The position numbers and the translations under genes are program-made. This document shows positions 16,023-24,373 of a stretch of 64,000 nucleotides of DNA, in pieces; the stretch's first letter is position 1, and every line of letters begins with the position of its first letter. The notes beneath the pieces were generated by a model that was not told the origin of the DNA, did no database searches, and saw only the letters and a program-made list of their open reading frames with translations. The stretch comes from an uncultured Muribaculaceae bacterium. GTDB lineage: Bacteria; Bacteroidota; Bacteroidia; Bacteroidales; Muribaculaceae. The DNA is taken from assembly GCA_910578095.1 (NCBI GenBank), contig CAJTOZ010000005.1, positions 1 through 64,000 on the forward strand, written 5' to 3'.

Positions 16023-17107
16023 TTTCTCCGGGCCGACTGGCGGATTGTCACCTGAGTGGCTCCGAATCCATATTCGCGGAATGAAGCGTCCTGCACGTCG
16101 TGGCCTTTGTAGCGGTGGTTGAGTTCCTTCATCAGCGCCTCCCGCAGCACGCCGTTGCCTTTGCCGTGGATGAAGACTATGCGCGTGCCATAGTTGCGCA
16201 GATGCGCGTCCATCACCTCGCGGAAACGGTCTACTTGTGCGTTAAGGATATCGGCATTGCCGAGGCCACGCATGTCGTCGAAGAGTTCGGAGGCATGGAG
16301 ATCCACCTCCACCACTCCGTCGCGGGATTTGGGTGTCTGGCGGGCCTTGTGCCTGGGAGCGGCGTCGGCGCGTCGCTTTTCTGCCATGGCCTTTTCAAGC
16401 CCGGCGGCATCGACCTGCACAGGCCGGGTGCACCGGTCGTCGCGCACAATATCGAGCGCGATCACGGGTGCGTCGAAATATTCGTTTCGTGTGAAGCAGT
16501 GCAGCCGCGCGAAGCGTGTGGTGTCTATATTGAATTCTACTGCGGCAGGTTGCTTGAGAGAGAAGGCGCGGTCGGTTTTATAGGCGAGAAACTGCACGGC
16601 CAGGCGATCCATTTCCGTAAGGTCGGCCGACGCGAATTCAAATGCGAACACCTGCATGTTTGGCTCGGCCGTTCCGCGGCAGCGCATGGTCCATTGGCTG
16701 CTGTCGTCGGCGCGGGTGAGCACGCAGTAGTCGATCCAATAGTTGGAGTCGTTCACGAGGTAGGCTTCAAAACTGCTTCGGCTCAGGCTCTTGAGGTCGG
16801 TAGCCTCAAAGCCGAGCACAATGTTCAGGGTGTCGCCGCCTTCGGTCTCCACTATTTCTACGGGTGCTTCCGGCTCGGGCTCGCGTACCGGCGCGGACGG
16901 CACGGCCTGAGGGCGCTCGGGCTCCTTGAAGATGCCTGCGCGTGGCTCCGGAGCTCCGGCTGCAGCCACTACCACGCACTCGCGCAGCAGCACCGGGGTC
17001 TCGAAACCGTCCTCATCCACATAGGCCATATTGCCTGCGATTCTCACTACTTTGCCGCCACCTACCGAGTTGAGGTAGCGCACGGTGTCGCCAATTTTGG
17101 GTGTCAT
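16019..17107 (-). CDS. DUF2027/Smr domain protein
   Basis: The 362-residue protein begins MTPKIGDTVRYLNSVGGGKV, a small KOW/SH3-like N-terminus typical of DUF2027, then a proline/glutamate-rich linker (about residues 60-95), a central beta-rich domain, and a C-terminal Smr domain with VDLHASELFD and FIHGKGNGVLREAL, the LDxH-like and HGxG motifs of the MutS2-type nuclease family. Smr domains cleave or bind nucleic acid, recently linked to rescue of collided ribosomes; the exact job of this version is unknown. An upstream in-frame TTG at 17125 is possible, but the ATG at 17107 fits the promoter at 17133-17141. Confidence 0.88.
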   Translation of the reverse strand: MTPKIGDTVRYLNSVGGGKVVRIAGNMAYVDEDGFETPVLLRECVVVAAAGAPEPRAGIFKEPERPQAVPSAPVREPEPEAPVEIVETEGGDTLNIVLGFEATDLKSLSRSSFEAYLVNDSNYWIDYCVLTRADDSSQWTMRCRGTAEPNMQVFAFEFASADLTEMDRLAVQFLAYKTDRAFSLKQPAAVEFNIDTTRFARLHCFTRNEYFDAPVIALDIVRDDRCTRPVQVDAAGLEKAMAEKRRADAAPRHKARQTPKSRDGVVEVDLHASELFDDMRGLGNADILNAQVDRFREVMDAHLRNYGTRIVFIHGKGNGVLREALMKELNHRYKGHDVQDASFREYGFGATQVTIRQSARRK

Positions 17108-17132
17108 AATGTGTGGTATTGTCAATTATGCC

Positions 17133-17141
17133 GCAAAGTTA
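17133..17141 (-). promoter_or_regulatory. -7 box for DUF2027-Smr / EFR1 operon
   Basis: TAACTTTGC on the minus strand, exact match, 25 nt upstream of the ATG at 17107. The leader is about 20 nt. Confidence 0.6.
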
Positions 17142-17326
17142 CCCCCTTTTTCATAAAAAGTCGCTATATTTGTGGTATTATTGTATATTTTTAAATGACA
17201 TTATAGGTATTATGCAGGAGTACGCAGCCCACCGCTCCCATGTTTTTATGGCGGATAAGACCGCTGATATCAGTGATCTTTTCTCATGCGTGTCGGCCAT
17301 ACTCGTGTAGCCGGAGAAATCGAGTG

Positions 17327-17335
17327 TATATTTGC
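17327..17335 (+). promoter_or_regulatory. -7 box for glycosyltransferase-DUF4286-ruvC operon
   Basis: TATATTTGC, exact TAnnTTTG match, 21 nt before the ATG at 17357. No convincing -33 TTG. Confidence 0.5.
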
Positions 17336-17356
17336 CATGTGTAAACCCGAAAAGCA

Positions 17357-18136
17357 ATGAATCCGCTATTTTCGATCATCACAGTGTGTCGCAACGCCGC
17401 CGACACAATCGCCGCCACTATCGCGAGTGTGGATGCGCAGACATGTCGTCTCTACGAGCATATCGTGGTGGACGGTGCCAGCACCGACAGCACTCTTGAT
17501 GTGCTTGAGCGTTATCCTTCTTCCTTGCGCAGGGTCATCAGTGAGCCCGACAAGGGCATCTACGATGCCATGAACAAGGGTCTCGCGCAGGCATCGGGCG
17601 ATTATGTGCTGTTTTTGAATGCCGGCGACGCCTTCCATTCTCCCGACACGTTGCGCCTGTATGCCGATGCTATAATGGATAACGACTATCCGGGAATAGT
17701 CTACGGCCAGACCGACATAGTGGCGGCCGACCGCAGCCGCATAGGCCCGCGCCATCTCACTGCTCCGGCCACGCTCACTCTCGCCAGTTTTGCCGAGGGG
17801 ATGCTTGTGTGCCACCAGGCCTTCGTGGTGCTCCGGCGCATAGCCACCGGCTACGACACGCGGTGGCGTTTCTCTGCCGACTATGAATGGTGCATACGGT
17901 GTCTGCAGCATTCGAGGCGCAATGTGCTCGTGCCGGAGGTCACCGCCGACTATCTTGCCGAGGGTACCACCACGGCCAACCGTCGCCGCAGCCTTATGGA
18001 GCGCTTCCGCATAATGTGCTACTACTACGGCACTGCCGCCACCATACGCCGCCACATAGGCTTCGCCGTGCGCGCCCTTCGGCGGGGTTCGCTGTGCGCG
18101 GCCGCATACCACCGCATATACACTACATACCGCTGA
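17357..18136 (+). CDS. glycosyltransferase family 2
   Basis: The 259-residue cytoplasmic protein has a GT-A fold start (FSIITVCRNAADTIAATIAS), the donor-binding VVDGASTDST segment, SEPDKGIYDAMNKG, and LNAGDAF in the DxD position. These features are characteristic of GT2 enzymes that use nucleotide sugars in cell-surface glycan synthesis. The specific sugar and acceptor cannot be read from the sequence. It is first in a three-gene run with DUF4286 (1-bp gap) and ruvC, an odd mix of glycan and DNA-repair functions probably joined by position alone. Confidence 0.9.
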   Translation: MNPLFSIITVCRNAADTIAATIASVDAQTCRLYEHIVVDGASTDSTLDVLERYPSSLRRVISEPDKGIYDAMNKGLAQASGDYVLFLNAGDAFHSPDTLRLYADAIMDNDYPGIVYGQTDIVAADRSRIGPRHLTAPATLTLASFAEGMLVCHQAFVVLRRIATGYDTRWRFSADYEWCIRCLQHSRRNVLVPEVTADYLAEGTTTANRRRSLMERFRIMCYYYGTAATIRRHIGFAVRALRRGSLCAAAYHRIYTTYR

Positions 18137-18137
18137 T

Positions 18138-18437
18138 ATGATAATACACAACATCACATACTGCGTGGACCGCTCTCTTGCTCCTGTGTTTCTCGAGTGG
18201 GTCCGCGCCGTCTGCATTCCGCGTGCCGAAGCTGCAGGGCTTGAGGTACAGGCTCTTGCACGCGTAATGGCTTCGGCCGATCCCTCGGCCGACAGCTATG
18301 CCCTGCAGCTGCTCGCCCGGGGACTGTCCGACGTAAAACGCTGGACTACCTGCGATGAAGCCGATCTTTTGGCCGATATGACTGCGCGCTGGGGGCAGCG
18401 TGCAGTGGCCTTCACCACCAATCTGCAAGTGCTGTGA
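18138..18437 (+). CDS. DUF4286 family protein
   Basis: The 99-residue protein starts MIIHNITYCVDRSLAPVFLEW and ends with AVAFTTNLQVL, matching the small ferredoxin-like DUF4286 family found next to ruvC in Bacteroidetes. No function is known. It lies 1 bp after the glycosyltransferase stop and its own stop overlaps the ruvC start (GTGA), so its translation is probably coupled to both neighbours. Confidence 0.8.
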   Translation: MIIHNITYCVDRSLAPVFLEWVRAVCIPRAEAAGLEVQALARVMASADPSADSYALQLLARGLSDVKRWTTCDEADLLADMTARWGQRAVAFTTNLQVL

Positions 18438-19018
18438 CCGATCCCGCACCAGAAGATATGCGCCGGTGGCAACGGGTTATAATAGGCATAGACCCGGGCA
18501 CGAATGTGATGGGCTATGGAGTGCTGGGCATCAGCGGCAAGCGTCCCGAGGTAGTGGATCTCGGTGCCGTGAAGTTCCGTGCTTCGGAAAGTCATTATCT
18601 GAGGCTCCACCGCATCCACCAGAGCGTGCTTGCCCTTGTAGAGCGATTTCTGCCCGACGAGATGGCTATCGAAGCTCCATTTTTCGGCAAAAACGTGCAG
18701 TCGATGCTCAAGCTCGGGCGTGCCCAGGGTGTAGCTATGGTGGCGGCAATCAGTCGCGACATCCCCATCACGGAATATGAGCCGAGAAAAATCAAAATGG
18801 CGATCACCGGCAACGGCGCTGCCTCCAAGGAGCAGGTGCAGGAGATGTTGCGCCGCATTCTTGCCATGGACCGTGCTGCACTGCCGCCGGAGCTCGATGC
18901 TACGGATGCTCTCGCTGCGGCTCTGTGCCACTACTATGAGAGCTCGCGGCCGCAGCGCAGCGCGGGCCCTCGTTCGTGGAAGGATTTCGTGGCACGCAAT
19001 CCCGATAAATTGTTGTAG
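18434..19018 (+). CDS. ruvC: crossover junction endodeoxyribonuclease RuvC
   Basis: RuvC resolves Holliday junctions with RuvAB in recombination repair. All four acidic residues of the RNase H-like active site are visible: Asp20 in IIGIDPGT, Glu80 in AIEAPFFGKN, and Asp155/Asp158 in DATDAL. Length is 194 residues from GTG at 18434, which overlaps the DUF4286 stop, or 186 from the ATG at 18458; the GTG is chosen because of the overlap, but the ATG is equally compatible with the family. A weak GC hairpin with cttttc (19020-19041) follows the stop. Confidence 0.96.
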   Translation: MTDPAPEDMRRWQRVIIGIDPGTNVMGYGVLGISGKRPEVVDLGAVKFRASESHYLRLHRIHQSVLALVERFLPDEMAIEAPFFGKNVQSMLKLGRAQGVAMVAAISRDIPITEYEPRKIKMAITGNGAASKEQVQEMLRRILAMDRAALPPELDATDALAAALCHYYESSRPQRSAGPRSWKDFVARNPDKLL

Positions 19019-19019
19019 C

Positions 19020-19041
19020 GCCGCACCCGCAGCGGCCTTTT
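19020..19041 (+). terminator. weak terminator-like hairpin after ruvC
   Basis: 5-bp stem gccgc/gcggc followed by cttttc directly after the ruvC stop. Short stem, so only tentative. Confidence 0.35.
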
Positions 19042-19260
19042 CAAATGTAACATCGCTAAGTGTCTGTGTAATACGCGGTTACCTTGCCGCATGTTACATA
19101 TTATTGTATGCGGCTGAATATCAACGAATTATGCCGTGTTGCTTGAAAAGCCTAAAAAATAATTTTCCAAGTGCGATAATTGTCATATAATCAGTGTGTT
19201 GCGCGCATGGAAAGCCAAACGATTTTTGGCCGGTTGTTTCCCAAGCTGTGAAAAAGTGCA
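19042..19260. other. intergenic AT-rich stretch, no gene seen
   Basis: Marks the left edge of the low-GC island. A 65-codon frame overlapping its end (19196-19393) has no protein-like features and runs through the structured RNA candidate, so it is not called. Confidence 0.5.
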
Positions 19261-19392
19261 TAACTTTGTATTACAAATTTGTATATTTTCATATGTGCGG
19301 ACAGCCGGCCGTAGGCCGATTTTTTCAGAGACATACGATATAATAAACCGCACATATCTCGTGGGCCGCAGTGATGCGACCCACGGTTTTTA
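19261..19392 (+). ncRNA. candidate small RNA with own promoter and terminator
   Basis: A TAACTTTG -7 box at 19261-19268 is followed by a structured stretch with no good reading frame. An outer 10-bp stem (atatgtgcgg 19291-19300 / ccgcacatat 19348-19357) encloses a small hairpin cggcc-gta-ggccg (19306-19318) with a T-run. It ends in a hairpin cgtggg..cccacg (19360-19385) followed by five T. The predicted transcript is about 115 nt, from roughly 19275. It matches no RNA family I recognise; it could also be a leader for the downstream genes. Confidence 0.4.
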
Positions 19393-19485
19393 ATGCCTGA
19401 AAAGATATCTTGAATAATACTACCGGACTAAGATGATGTCACTATGTAATTTATGGAAAGCTATTATTCATAACAAAGAGGAGAT

Positions 19486-19629
19486 GTGGAGAATCTTAAC
19501 AAATTAATCTGGCAACACATTCCTGAAAAATCAAACTTTAAAGGCTTTTCAGACGATTATATCTGGAATATCAATCAAAAATTAAATTTCCGACCATCAA
19601 AAACCTCTTTTTCTAATTATAAAGATTGA
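19486..19629 (+). CDS. small hypothetical protein or gene remnant
   Basis: A 47-codon frame from GTG at 19486, preceded by AGAGGAG. Its translation (ending NINQKLNFRPSKTSFSNYKD) looks protein-like and low-GC, unlike random frames in the high-GC flanks. The spacing from AGAGGAG to GTG is too short for ideal initiation. A second frame starting at 19433 (MMSLCNLWKAIIHNKEE) runs into it, so this may be the frameshifted remains of a longer gene. Function unknown. Confidence 0.3.
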   Translation: MENLNKLIWQHIPEKSNFKGFSDDYIWNINQKLNFRPSKTSFSNYKD

Positions 19630-19646
19630 ATTTTCAAACAAATCGC

Positions 19647-19655
19647 TATTTTTGC
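19647..19655 (+). promoter_or_regulatory. -7 box for WG-repeat gene
   Basis: TATTTTTGC, exact TAnnTTTG match, 56 nt upstream of the ATG at 19712. Confidence 0.5.
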
Positions 19656-19711
19656 ACTTGCTTATAAACCTACGTCAAAGAAATTCACAATTAACGAAAA
19701 AATTAATTTAT

Positions 19712-21073
19712 ATGGGTATGCTTCGTTTTATTTTTACGATAGTCTCTTTTGTATTCTTTATTTTAAAATCAGATGCACAAGGACTAAAAGTCGAATCTTT
19801 TACATTAGAAGCTACCGATATATCTGCGAGTATTCATTCTAAGCTCGACCTTAATGGTAATGCATGCGCTCTAATTAAAGTAGACTATCCATACGTTGGG
19901 GCGGCTTTTGAAGGAAATATTATTGATGAGCCATTGTTTAAGACAAATGAATATTGGGTATATATGTCTCCCGGGTCAAAACAGATAAAAATTCATACAC
20001 CCGGTCATCATACATTATACTTGGCTTTCAGCAATTATAATCTTTCCGGTCTAGAGGCAAGAAGAACTTATTACCTAAAAATTACTTCTGATAATGGTGA
20101 TAAACCCACTTTTAATGAAATTTTGAGTAATGTTCCGCTTTATCAAATTCACCGTAATAGTAAGTTTGGGTTTGTCGATAGTACAGGCAAAGAAGTCGTG
20201 CCACCAATATATGAGCATAACGTTGGATTCAATGAGGGACTCGCACAAGTTACGTTTAATGGAAAAGTTGGCTATATAGATAAATCTGGACGCTTTATTA
20301 TAAATCCTTCTTATGAAATTGGATGGGGTTTCAAGGATGGAATCGCTTGTGTTAAGAACAATGGCAAATGGGGCGCTATTAATCATAAGGGTGATATTAT
20401 TGTACCCACAATTTACGATAAAGCAGCAATTGGAGGCTGGGGAGATGGGCATATACCAATGTTGCTGAATGGGAAGTATTGTATTGTCGATGATTTAGGA
20501 CGGATGACTCTTCCTCCTACTTTTGATGATGCATGGGGGTATTCATGTGGATTATGCGCGGTCTTTTTAAACGGTGATAAATTTTTTATAAATACCTTAG
20601 GAGATATTTTATTTAAACCATCTGACGAAACAGGTATTATTTTTAAATACGATTTATTACGTGCTAAACATAATGGGAAATGGGGGTACGTTGATAAATC
20701 CGGTGCTTTTGCCATTGAGCCAAAATTTGACTATGCCGGGGATTTTTCTCAAGACGCTCCTTTAGCTCCAGTCGCCATTGACGGTAAATACGGGTATGTA
20801 AATACGGACGGAGATATTGTAATTCCTCTTAATTATGATTCAGCAGACAGGTTTTATCATGGCTATGCCGCTGTTAAGGTCAATGGGAAATATGGTGTAA
20901 TTAATGAAAAAGGAGACATTTGCATATTACCGCAATATGATTCTATCACTGTACATAGTGACGGTGCTTTCTGTGTAACTGACTTGTCTCATGGAAATTT
21001 CGAACAGTATTATATAGATTTGTATGGCCATAAAATCGCTGATTATTCAGACGGATCACCTATTATCTTATAG
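19712..21073 (+). CDS. exported WG-repeat protein
   Basis: The 453-residue protein has a signal peptide (MGMLRFIFTIVSFVFFILKSDAQ), an N-terminal beta-rich region (about 25-140), and then seven or so WG repeats of about 45 residues with units such as NGKWGYVDKSG, DGKYGYVNTDG and NGKYGVINEKG, each followed by an I/V-P-x-Y/F-D strand. WG repeats form beta-propeller-like surfaces for protein binding; no enzyme motif is present. An in-frame start at 19652 would place 20 residues before the signal peptide and overlaps the promoter, so 19712 is used. GC content is far below the neighbours, which suggests horizontal acquisition. Confidence 0.85.
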   Translation: MGMLRFIFTIVSFVFFILKSDAQGLKVESFTLEATDISASIHSKLDLNGNACALIKVDYPYVGAAFEGNIIDEPLFKTNEYWVYMSPGSKQIKIHTPGHHTLYLAFSNYNLSGLEARRTYYLKITSDNGDKPTFNEILSNVPLYQIHRNSKFGFVDSTGKEVVPPIYEHNVGFNEGLAQVTFNGKVGYIDKSGRFIINPSYEIGWGFKDGIACVKNNGKWGAINHKGDIIVPTIYDKAAIGGWGDGHIPMLLNGKYCIVDDLGRMTLPPTFDDAWGYSCGLCAVFLNGDKFFINTLGDILFKPSDETGIIFKYDLLRAKHNGKWGYVDKSGAFAIEPKFDYAGDFSQDAPLAPVAIDGKYGYVNTDGDIVIPLNYDSADRFYHGYAAVKVNGKYGVINEKGDICILPQYDSITVHSDGAFCVTDLSHGNFEQYYIDLYGHKIADYSDGSPIIL

Positions 21074-21172
21074 AAACGAACATCTACAGATTTTTGTGGT
21101 TTTATTGATTCTCCCTGGATTTCTATCTGTGGGCGCGCTGTAAGTAAAATAAATTTGCTATATTAGCGCCCG

Positions 21173-21250
21173 CAATGTAGGGACATCGCTTTGCGATGTA
21201 TAATATGCCTGCATACCAATTTTACGTGCCAAAGGCACGTCCCTACATTG
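21173..21250. repeat. REP-like palindromic element (cloverleaf)
   Basis: A 12-bp perfect outer inverted repeat (caatgtagggac 21173-21184 / gtccctacattg 21239-21250) encloses two 7-bp hairpins, acatcgc-ttt-gcgatgt (21183-21199) and acgtgcc-aaa-ggcacgt (21224-21240). This three-armed layout with GTAGGGAC ends is the form of REP/MITE-type repeats mobilised by RAYT transposases. No transposase is nearby. Its right end supplies a TTG near the -33 position of the next promoter. Confidence 0.7.
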
Positions 21251-21266
21251 AGAATAAAACCTTGGG

Positions 21267-21274
21267 TACTTTTG
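21267..21274 (+). promoter_or_regulatory. -7 box for PH-domain gene
   Basis: TACTTTTG, exact TAnnTTTG match, 25 nt before the ATG at 21300; a TTG at 21248-21250 lies 16 nt upstream, slightly close for a -33 element. Confidence 0.45.
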
Positions 21275-21299
21275 CGGATAATCATAAAACGAAATTGCA

Positions 21300-21767
21300 A
21301 TGAAAAAAAGAGTGATTCTGAGTGCTTGGTGCACGATTATGACGGCGATAGGTCTTATAGTGCTATTGGCGGCGTTATACTACGCGAAGTCTCCGTTGGC
21401 TATAGGCTGCGCTGCCGGGGCACTTGTTGTACTTTGTGGGACAGCATTATTGTATATGCCGTTGTCCATATCAGTTAAAGATGGCGAGTTAAACATCAAC
21501 AGGCCTCTGAAAATAAAGTCAATTCCTTTAAGCAGCATTGAATCTGTAAAATTAACTTCTCCGACAATGGCTGAAAAACGCATATGCGGCAGCGGCGGGT
21601 GGTTTGGGTACTACGGTTGGTTCAACGGACCTTCAATAGGAAAATATTTCGCCTATTATGGCAAATCCTCCGATTGCTTTCTTGTCACGCTTAAAGACGG
21701 GAAAAAGTATCTTCTCGGATGCGAGGATCCCCAAGAGATTGTGGAGTTTATAAACAAGCTCTTATGA
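21300..21767 (+). CDS. membrane-anchored bacterial PH-domain protein
   Basis: The 155-residue protein has two N-terminal membrane helices (about residues 8-30 and 33-53) followed by a bacterial pleckstrin-homology fold: LSISVKDGELNINRPLKIKSIPLSSIESVKL, a GSGGWFGYYGWF loop, FLVTLKDGKKYLLGCEDPQEIVEFI. The C-terminal pattern (KDGKKYLLGCEDP..FI) is typical of these domains. Function unknown; family members are often membrane sensors or accessory proteins. It lies in the AT-rich island and is the last gene before the GC content returns to normal. Confidence 0.8.
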   Translation: MKKRVILSAWCTIMTAIGLIVLLAALYYAKSPLAIGCAAGALVVLCGTALLYMPLSISVKDGELNINRPLKIKSIPLSSIESVKLTSPTMAEKRICGSGGWFGYYGWFNGPSIGKYFAYYGKSSDCFLVTLKDGKKYLLGCEDPQEIVEFINKLL

Positions 21768-21836
21768 ACGGATCCGCTGCCTTTGCCGGGAGGCGTGGGT
21801 AGTGCCGCAGGCCGTGGGCTGCCGGGCCACAGTGGC

Positions 21837-24149
21837 TCAGAACGGGTAGCCTATTGCGAGGTGGAATGCGAGGGAATTGCCGAAAGATGTCATGTTGTAA
21901 TATCCGCGGCGACCGGTGTCGTAGGGGGCGTGGATGCCGATGCCGAGGTCGGCGCGCACCACAAGGATACTGATGTCGAGACGCAGGCCGGCGCCTGTGC
22001 CGAGGGCGAGGTCCTTAAGGAAAGAGCCTGCGCGCAAGGTGCCACCCGGACGCAGGGGGTCGTCCTTAAGCAGCCATACATTGCCGGCATCGAGGAATAT
22101 GGCGCCGTGGAGCGGACCGAAGAGCGGGAAACGCAGTTCGGTGTTGGCTTCGAAGCGGAATGTGCCTGTGCGGTCGAAATTCTCTTCGGGAGTGCCCACC
22201 GGCGGTTTGTAGCTGCCGGGGCCTATGCTGCGCACGGTGAATGCGCGCACACTGTTGGCTCCTCCCACATAAAACTGCTCCGAGTAGGGCACTTCAGAGG
22301 CGTTGCCGTAGGCATGTGCCGCTCCCGCGGCCACACGGCTGACAAGCCACATATCGCCCGCGCCCAGACGGCGCCCCCACACGAGCTGGCACTGCCCTTT
22401 GATGAACTGTGAGAACGGTGTGCCGAACAGTTTTTTCTCGCCTTTCTTTCCGCAGGCCTGATACACTGCCCAGAAGAGGTTGCCCGCCTCCTGCACGGAG
22501 AATGTCCAGTTCAGGGTGTTGTCGCGACCAAACTGTCGGTCGTAGGTGTAGGTATAGGCCATCTGTGGGATAAACTGGCTGCGGAAACTCTGTGCCACGG
22601 CAGGATTGGCAGCCATGATGGAGTCAAAGGCCTGGGTGGTATCCATTGTTTTTGTGTAGGAGAGCTTGAACAGCGTGAGCGTGTTGCTGACATAGCGCCG
22701 CAGACGCCAGTCGTAGTTGATGGAGGCGTTGAACTGCGCCATCTTGAAATAATGCGGGCGGTTGAGCAGTTCGGCATTGAGCTGGAATCGCGTCCAGTTG
22801 AGGTTGTAGCGGCTGCGCGGGATGAATTTTGGCGCGAGTAACCGGGGGAATGCGAGCGATCCCGTGATGCCGGCCTCATAGGAGTTGAACACGGAACTGC
22901 GTCCGCGTCCGGTCTGCCATTCGTAGGCTCCGGTGAGCTGTACCGACAGCTGCTCGCCACCGCCGAAGATGTTGCGGTTGGTGAGCCCCACGGTGAGGCC
23001 TGGGCCTATGTAGCTGTTGCTTTTGGATGTGGCGTTCACTTCCAGCGTAGCCTCCAGCGGAGCGTCAAAAGTGCAGTCGACATCGACGTTCAGCACTGCT
23101 TCGCCACGTGCATAGGCGGCCGAATCCGGAGTAGCCTCTATGGATATGGCGCTGAAGATTCCGAGACGGGCGAGATTGGACTGCGTGCGGTCCATGTTGC
23201 GCACGCTGAATGTGCGCCCCGGGCGGAACACCACACACTCCGGGATGAGACGGTGGCGCAGGCGCGACGGTTGCATCTGTATGAGGGTGGCGCGCGGTGT
23301 GGCTATAGTGTCGGGCGTGCCGCCTCCCTGATGGCGGAATGCGCGCACCGTCACAGGTCCTGTGCTCCACCGGCGCATGGCTATGGCCGGGGCGTTGTCG
23401 GCCACTTCAAGCCGCAGGGCTATGTGGCCCGGACGCATGATGCTGTCTGCCAGATACTCTATATATTCGGGGCTGAAGAAGTAGTAGCCCCGGTTTCGCA
23501 GAGCGTTGGTGATGCGCGTGCGCGCCACACTGAGCGAGTCGGTGCTGTAGCGTTGAGGCCGGCTGAGATACGGATCGCGGGCGGCCACGGAGTCGATGAG
23601 ATGGTAGAGCGCGCATGTGTCCGGCAGCAGTTGCACGCTGTCTATGGGGTAGGGATCGCCGGTGGCTATGGTGTAGCGTATGGCCGCTTTTTTCGGATTT
23701 TTGGGGTGCAGGAGCTCGTAGGATGCGTGTCCGCGGAAGTAGCCGTTGTTGTCGAGGATGTCGTCGATCATGTGTACGCGCAGTTGCGGACGCACGTCGC
23801 TGATGAGCACCGGTTCCTCTACCAGCGCGTTGTATAGCCAGCGCTTGATGCCTTTGGATTCGGGATTCCAGTTGTTGTACACCCATAATCCCAGAGGGAA
23901 CGGATAGCGCCAGTCGAGCCATTTGAAATAGTTGTTTGGCTCGGCGGCCACAGCCTCGCTGATGGCGTCGGCCACTCCCTCCGGCAATTTTTGTGGCTTG
24001 CCGGCAGAGTCGGCGGCCATCACGTACTGGATTTTTTTATTGCCCGTGAAGAGATATTCACCCTCGGGGATGCGGCGGGTGGTGGAGCAGGCCGCCAGCA
24101 GGAGCACGGCGGCGAGTGCGGCTACGGTATGTCGGATTCTATTAGGCAT
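21837..24149 (-). CDS. tamL: TamL-type BamA/TamA family outer-membrane lipoprotein
   Basis: The 770-residue protein has a lipoprotein signal (LAAVLLLAACS, lipid on Cys), several POTRA-like repeats (about residues 40-380), and a C-terminal Omp85 barrel ending in an aromatic residue (LAIGYPF) with the VGGANSVRAF(T)VRSIGPG loop typical of BamA/TamA proteins. In Bacteroidetes the TamA homologue is a lipoprotein called TamL, working with TamB in outer-membrane biogenesis. The start at 24149 is preferred over an in-frame TTG at 24191 because it places the signal peptide at the N-terminus. Promoter TACCTTTGC at 24214-24222. Confidence 0.88.
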   Translation of the reverse strand: MPNRIRHTVAALAAVLLLAACSTTRRIPEGEYLFTGNKKIQYVMAADSAGKPQKLPEGVADAISEAVAAEPNNYFKWLDWRYPFPLGLWVYNNWNPESKGIKRWLYNALVEEPVLISDVRPQLRVHMIDDILDNNGYFRGHASYELLHPKNPKKAAIRYTIATGDPYPIDSVQLLPDTCALYHLIDSVAARDPYLSRPQRYSTDSLSVARTRITNALRNRGYYFFSPEYIEYLADSIMRPGHIALRLEVADNAPAIAMRRWSTGPVTVRAFRHQGGGTPDTIATPRATLIQMQPSRLRHRLIPECVVFRPGRTFSVRNMDRTQSNLARLGIFSAISIEATPDSAAYARGEAVLNVDVDCTFDAPLEATLEVNATSKSNSYIGPGLTVGLTNRNIFGGGEQLSVQLTGAYEWQTGRGRSSVFNSYEAGITGSLAFPRLLAPKFIPRSRYNLNWTRFQLNAELLNRPHYFKMAQFNASINYDWRLRRYVSNTLTLFKLSYTKTMDTTQAFDSIMAANPAVAQSFRSQFIPQMAYTYTYDRQFGRDNTLNWTFSVQEAGNLFWAVYQACGKKGEKKLFGTPFSQFIKGQCQLVWGRRLGAGDMWLVSRVAAGAAHAYGNASEVPYSEQFYVGGANSVRAFTVRSIGPGSYKPPVGTPEENFDRTGTFRFEANTELRFPLFGPLHGAIFLDAGNVWLLKDDPLRPGGTLRAGSFLKDLALGTGAGLRLDISILVVRADLGIGIHAPYDTGRRGYYNMTSFGNSLAFHLAIGYPF

Positions 24150-24213
24150 AAATGTGATGTGACGAATGCGGTGATGATAATATTCCAACAAGCGTCGCCC
24201 GCATTTTGTTGTT

Positions 24214-24222
24214 GCAAAGGTA
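24214..24222 (-). promoter_or_regulatory. -7 box for tamL
   Basis: TACCTTTGC on the minus strand, exact TAnnTTTG match, with a leader of about 60 nt before the ATG at 24149. Confidence 0.5.
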
Positions 24223-24330
24223 ATCTAAAGATTTGGAAATACCCAAAGATTATAGCCCCGGAAGAAACAGCCATGTCAAAATAGCACTGCCACGCCGGCT
24301 GCCGGGGTGCGTGGCGTGCAAAACTTTTTT

Positions 24331-24362
24331 TTGCACATGCCACAGAAAATATTTAATTTTGC
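24331..24362 (+). promoter_or_regulatory. thiamine operon promoter
   Basis: TTG at 24331-24333, 20 nt spacer, TAATTTTGC at 24354-24362. Both elements match the Bacteroidetes consensus and the start point would fall a few nt before the TPP aptamer. Confidence 0.7.
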
Positions 24363-24373
24363 GGCGAACCAAC

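Larger units (their letters stand above)
17108..17356. other. divergent intergenic region
   Basis: Holds the promoter for the DUF2027-Smr operon on the left and for the glycosyltransferase on the right. A second plus-strand TATATTTG lies at 17165-17172 and could start a longer leader or a short RNA. A 32-codon frame at 17212-17310 has no family resemblance and is not called. Confidence 0.5.

Noticed and set aside
17113..17310. 65-codon plus-strand frame before the glycosyltransferase
   Set aside because: Spans the divergent promoter region; no recognisable features.
19196..19393. 65-codon frame in the ruvC downstream gap
   Set aside because: Low protein-likeness and it covers the structured RNA candidate.
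21191..21478. 95-codon frame crossing the REP-like element
   Set aside because: It runs through the palindrome and out of frame over the PH-domain gene.
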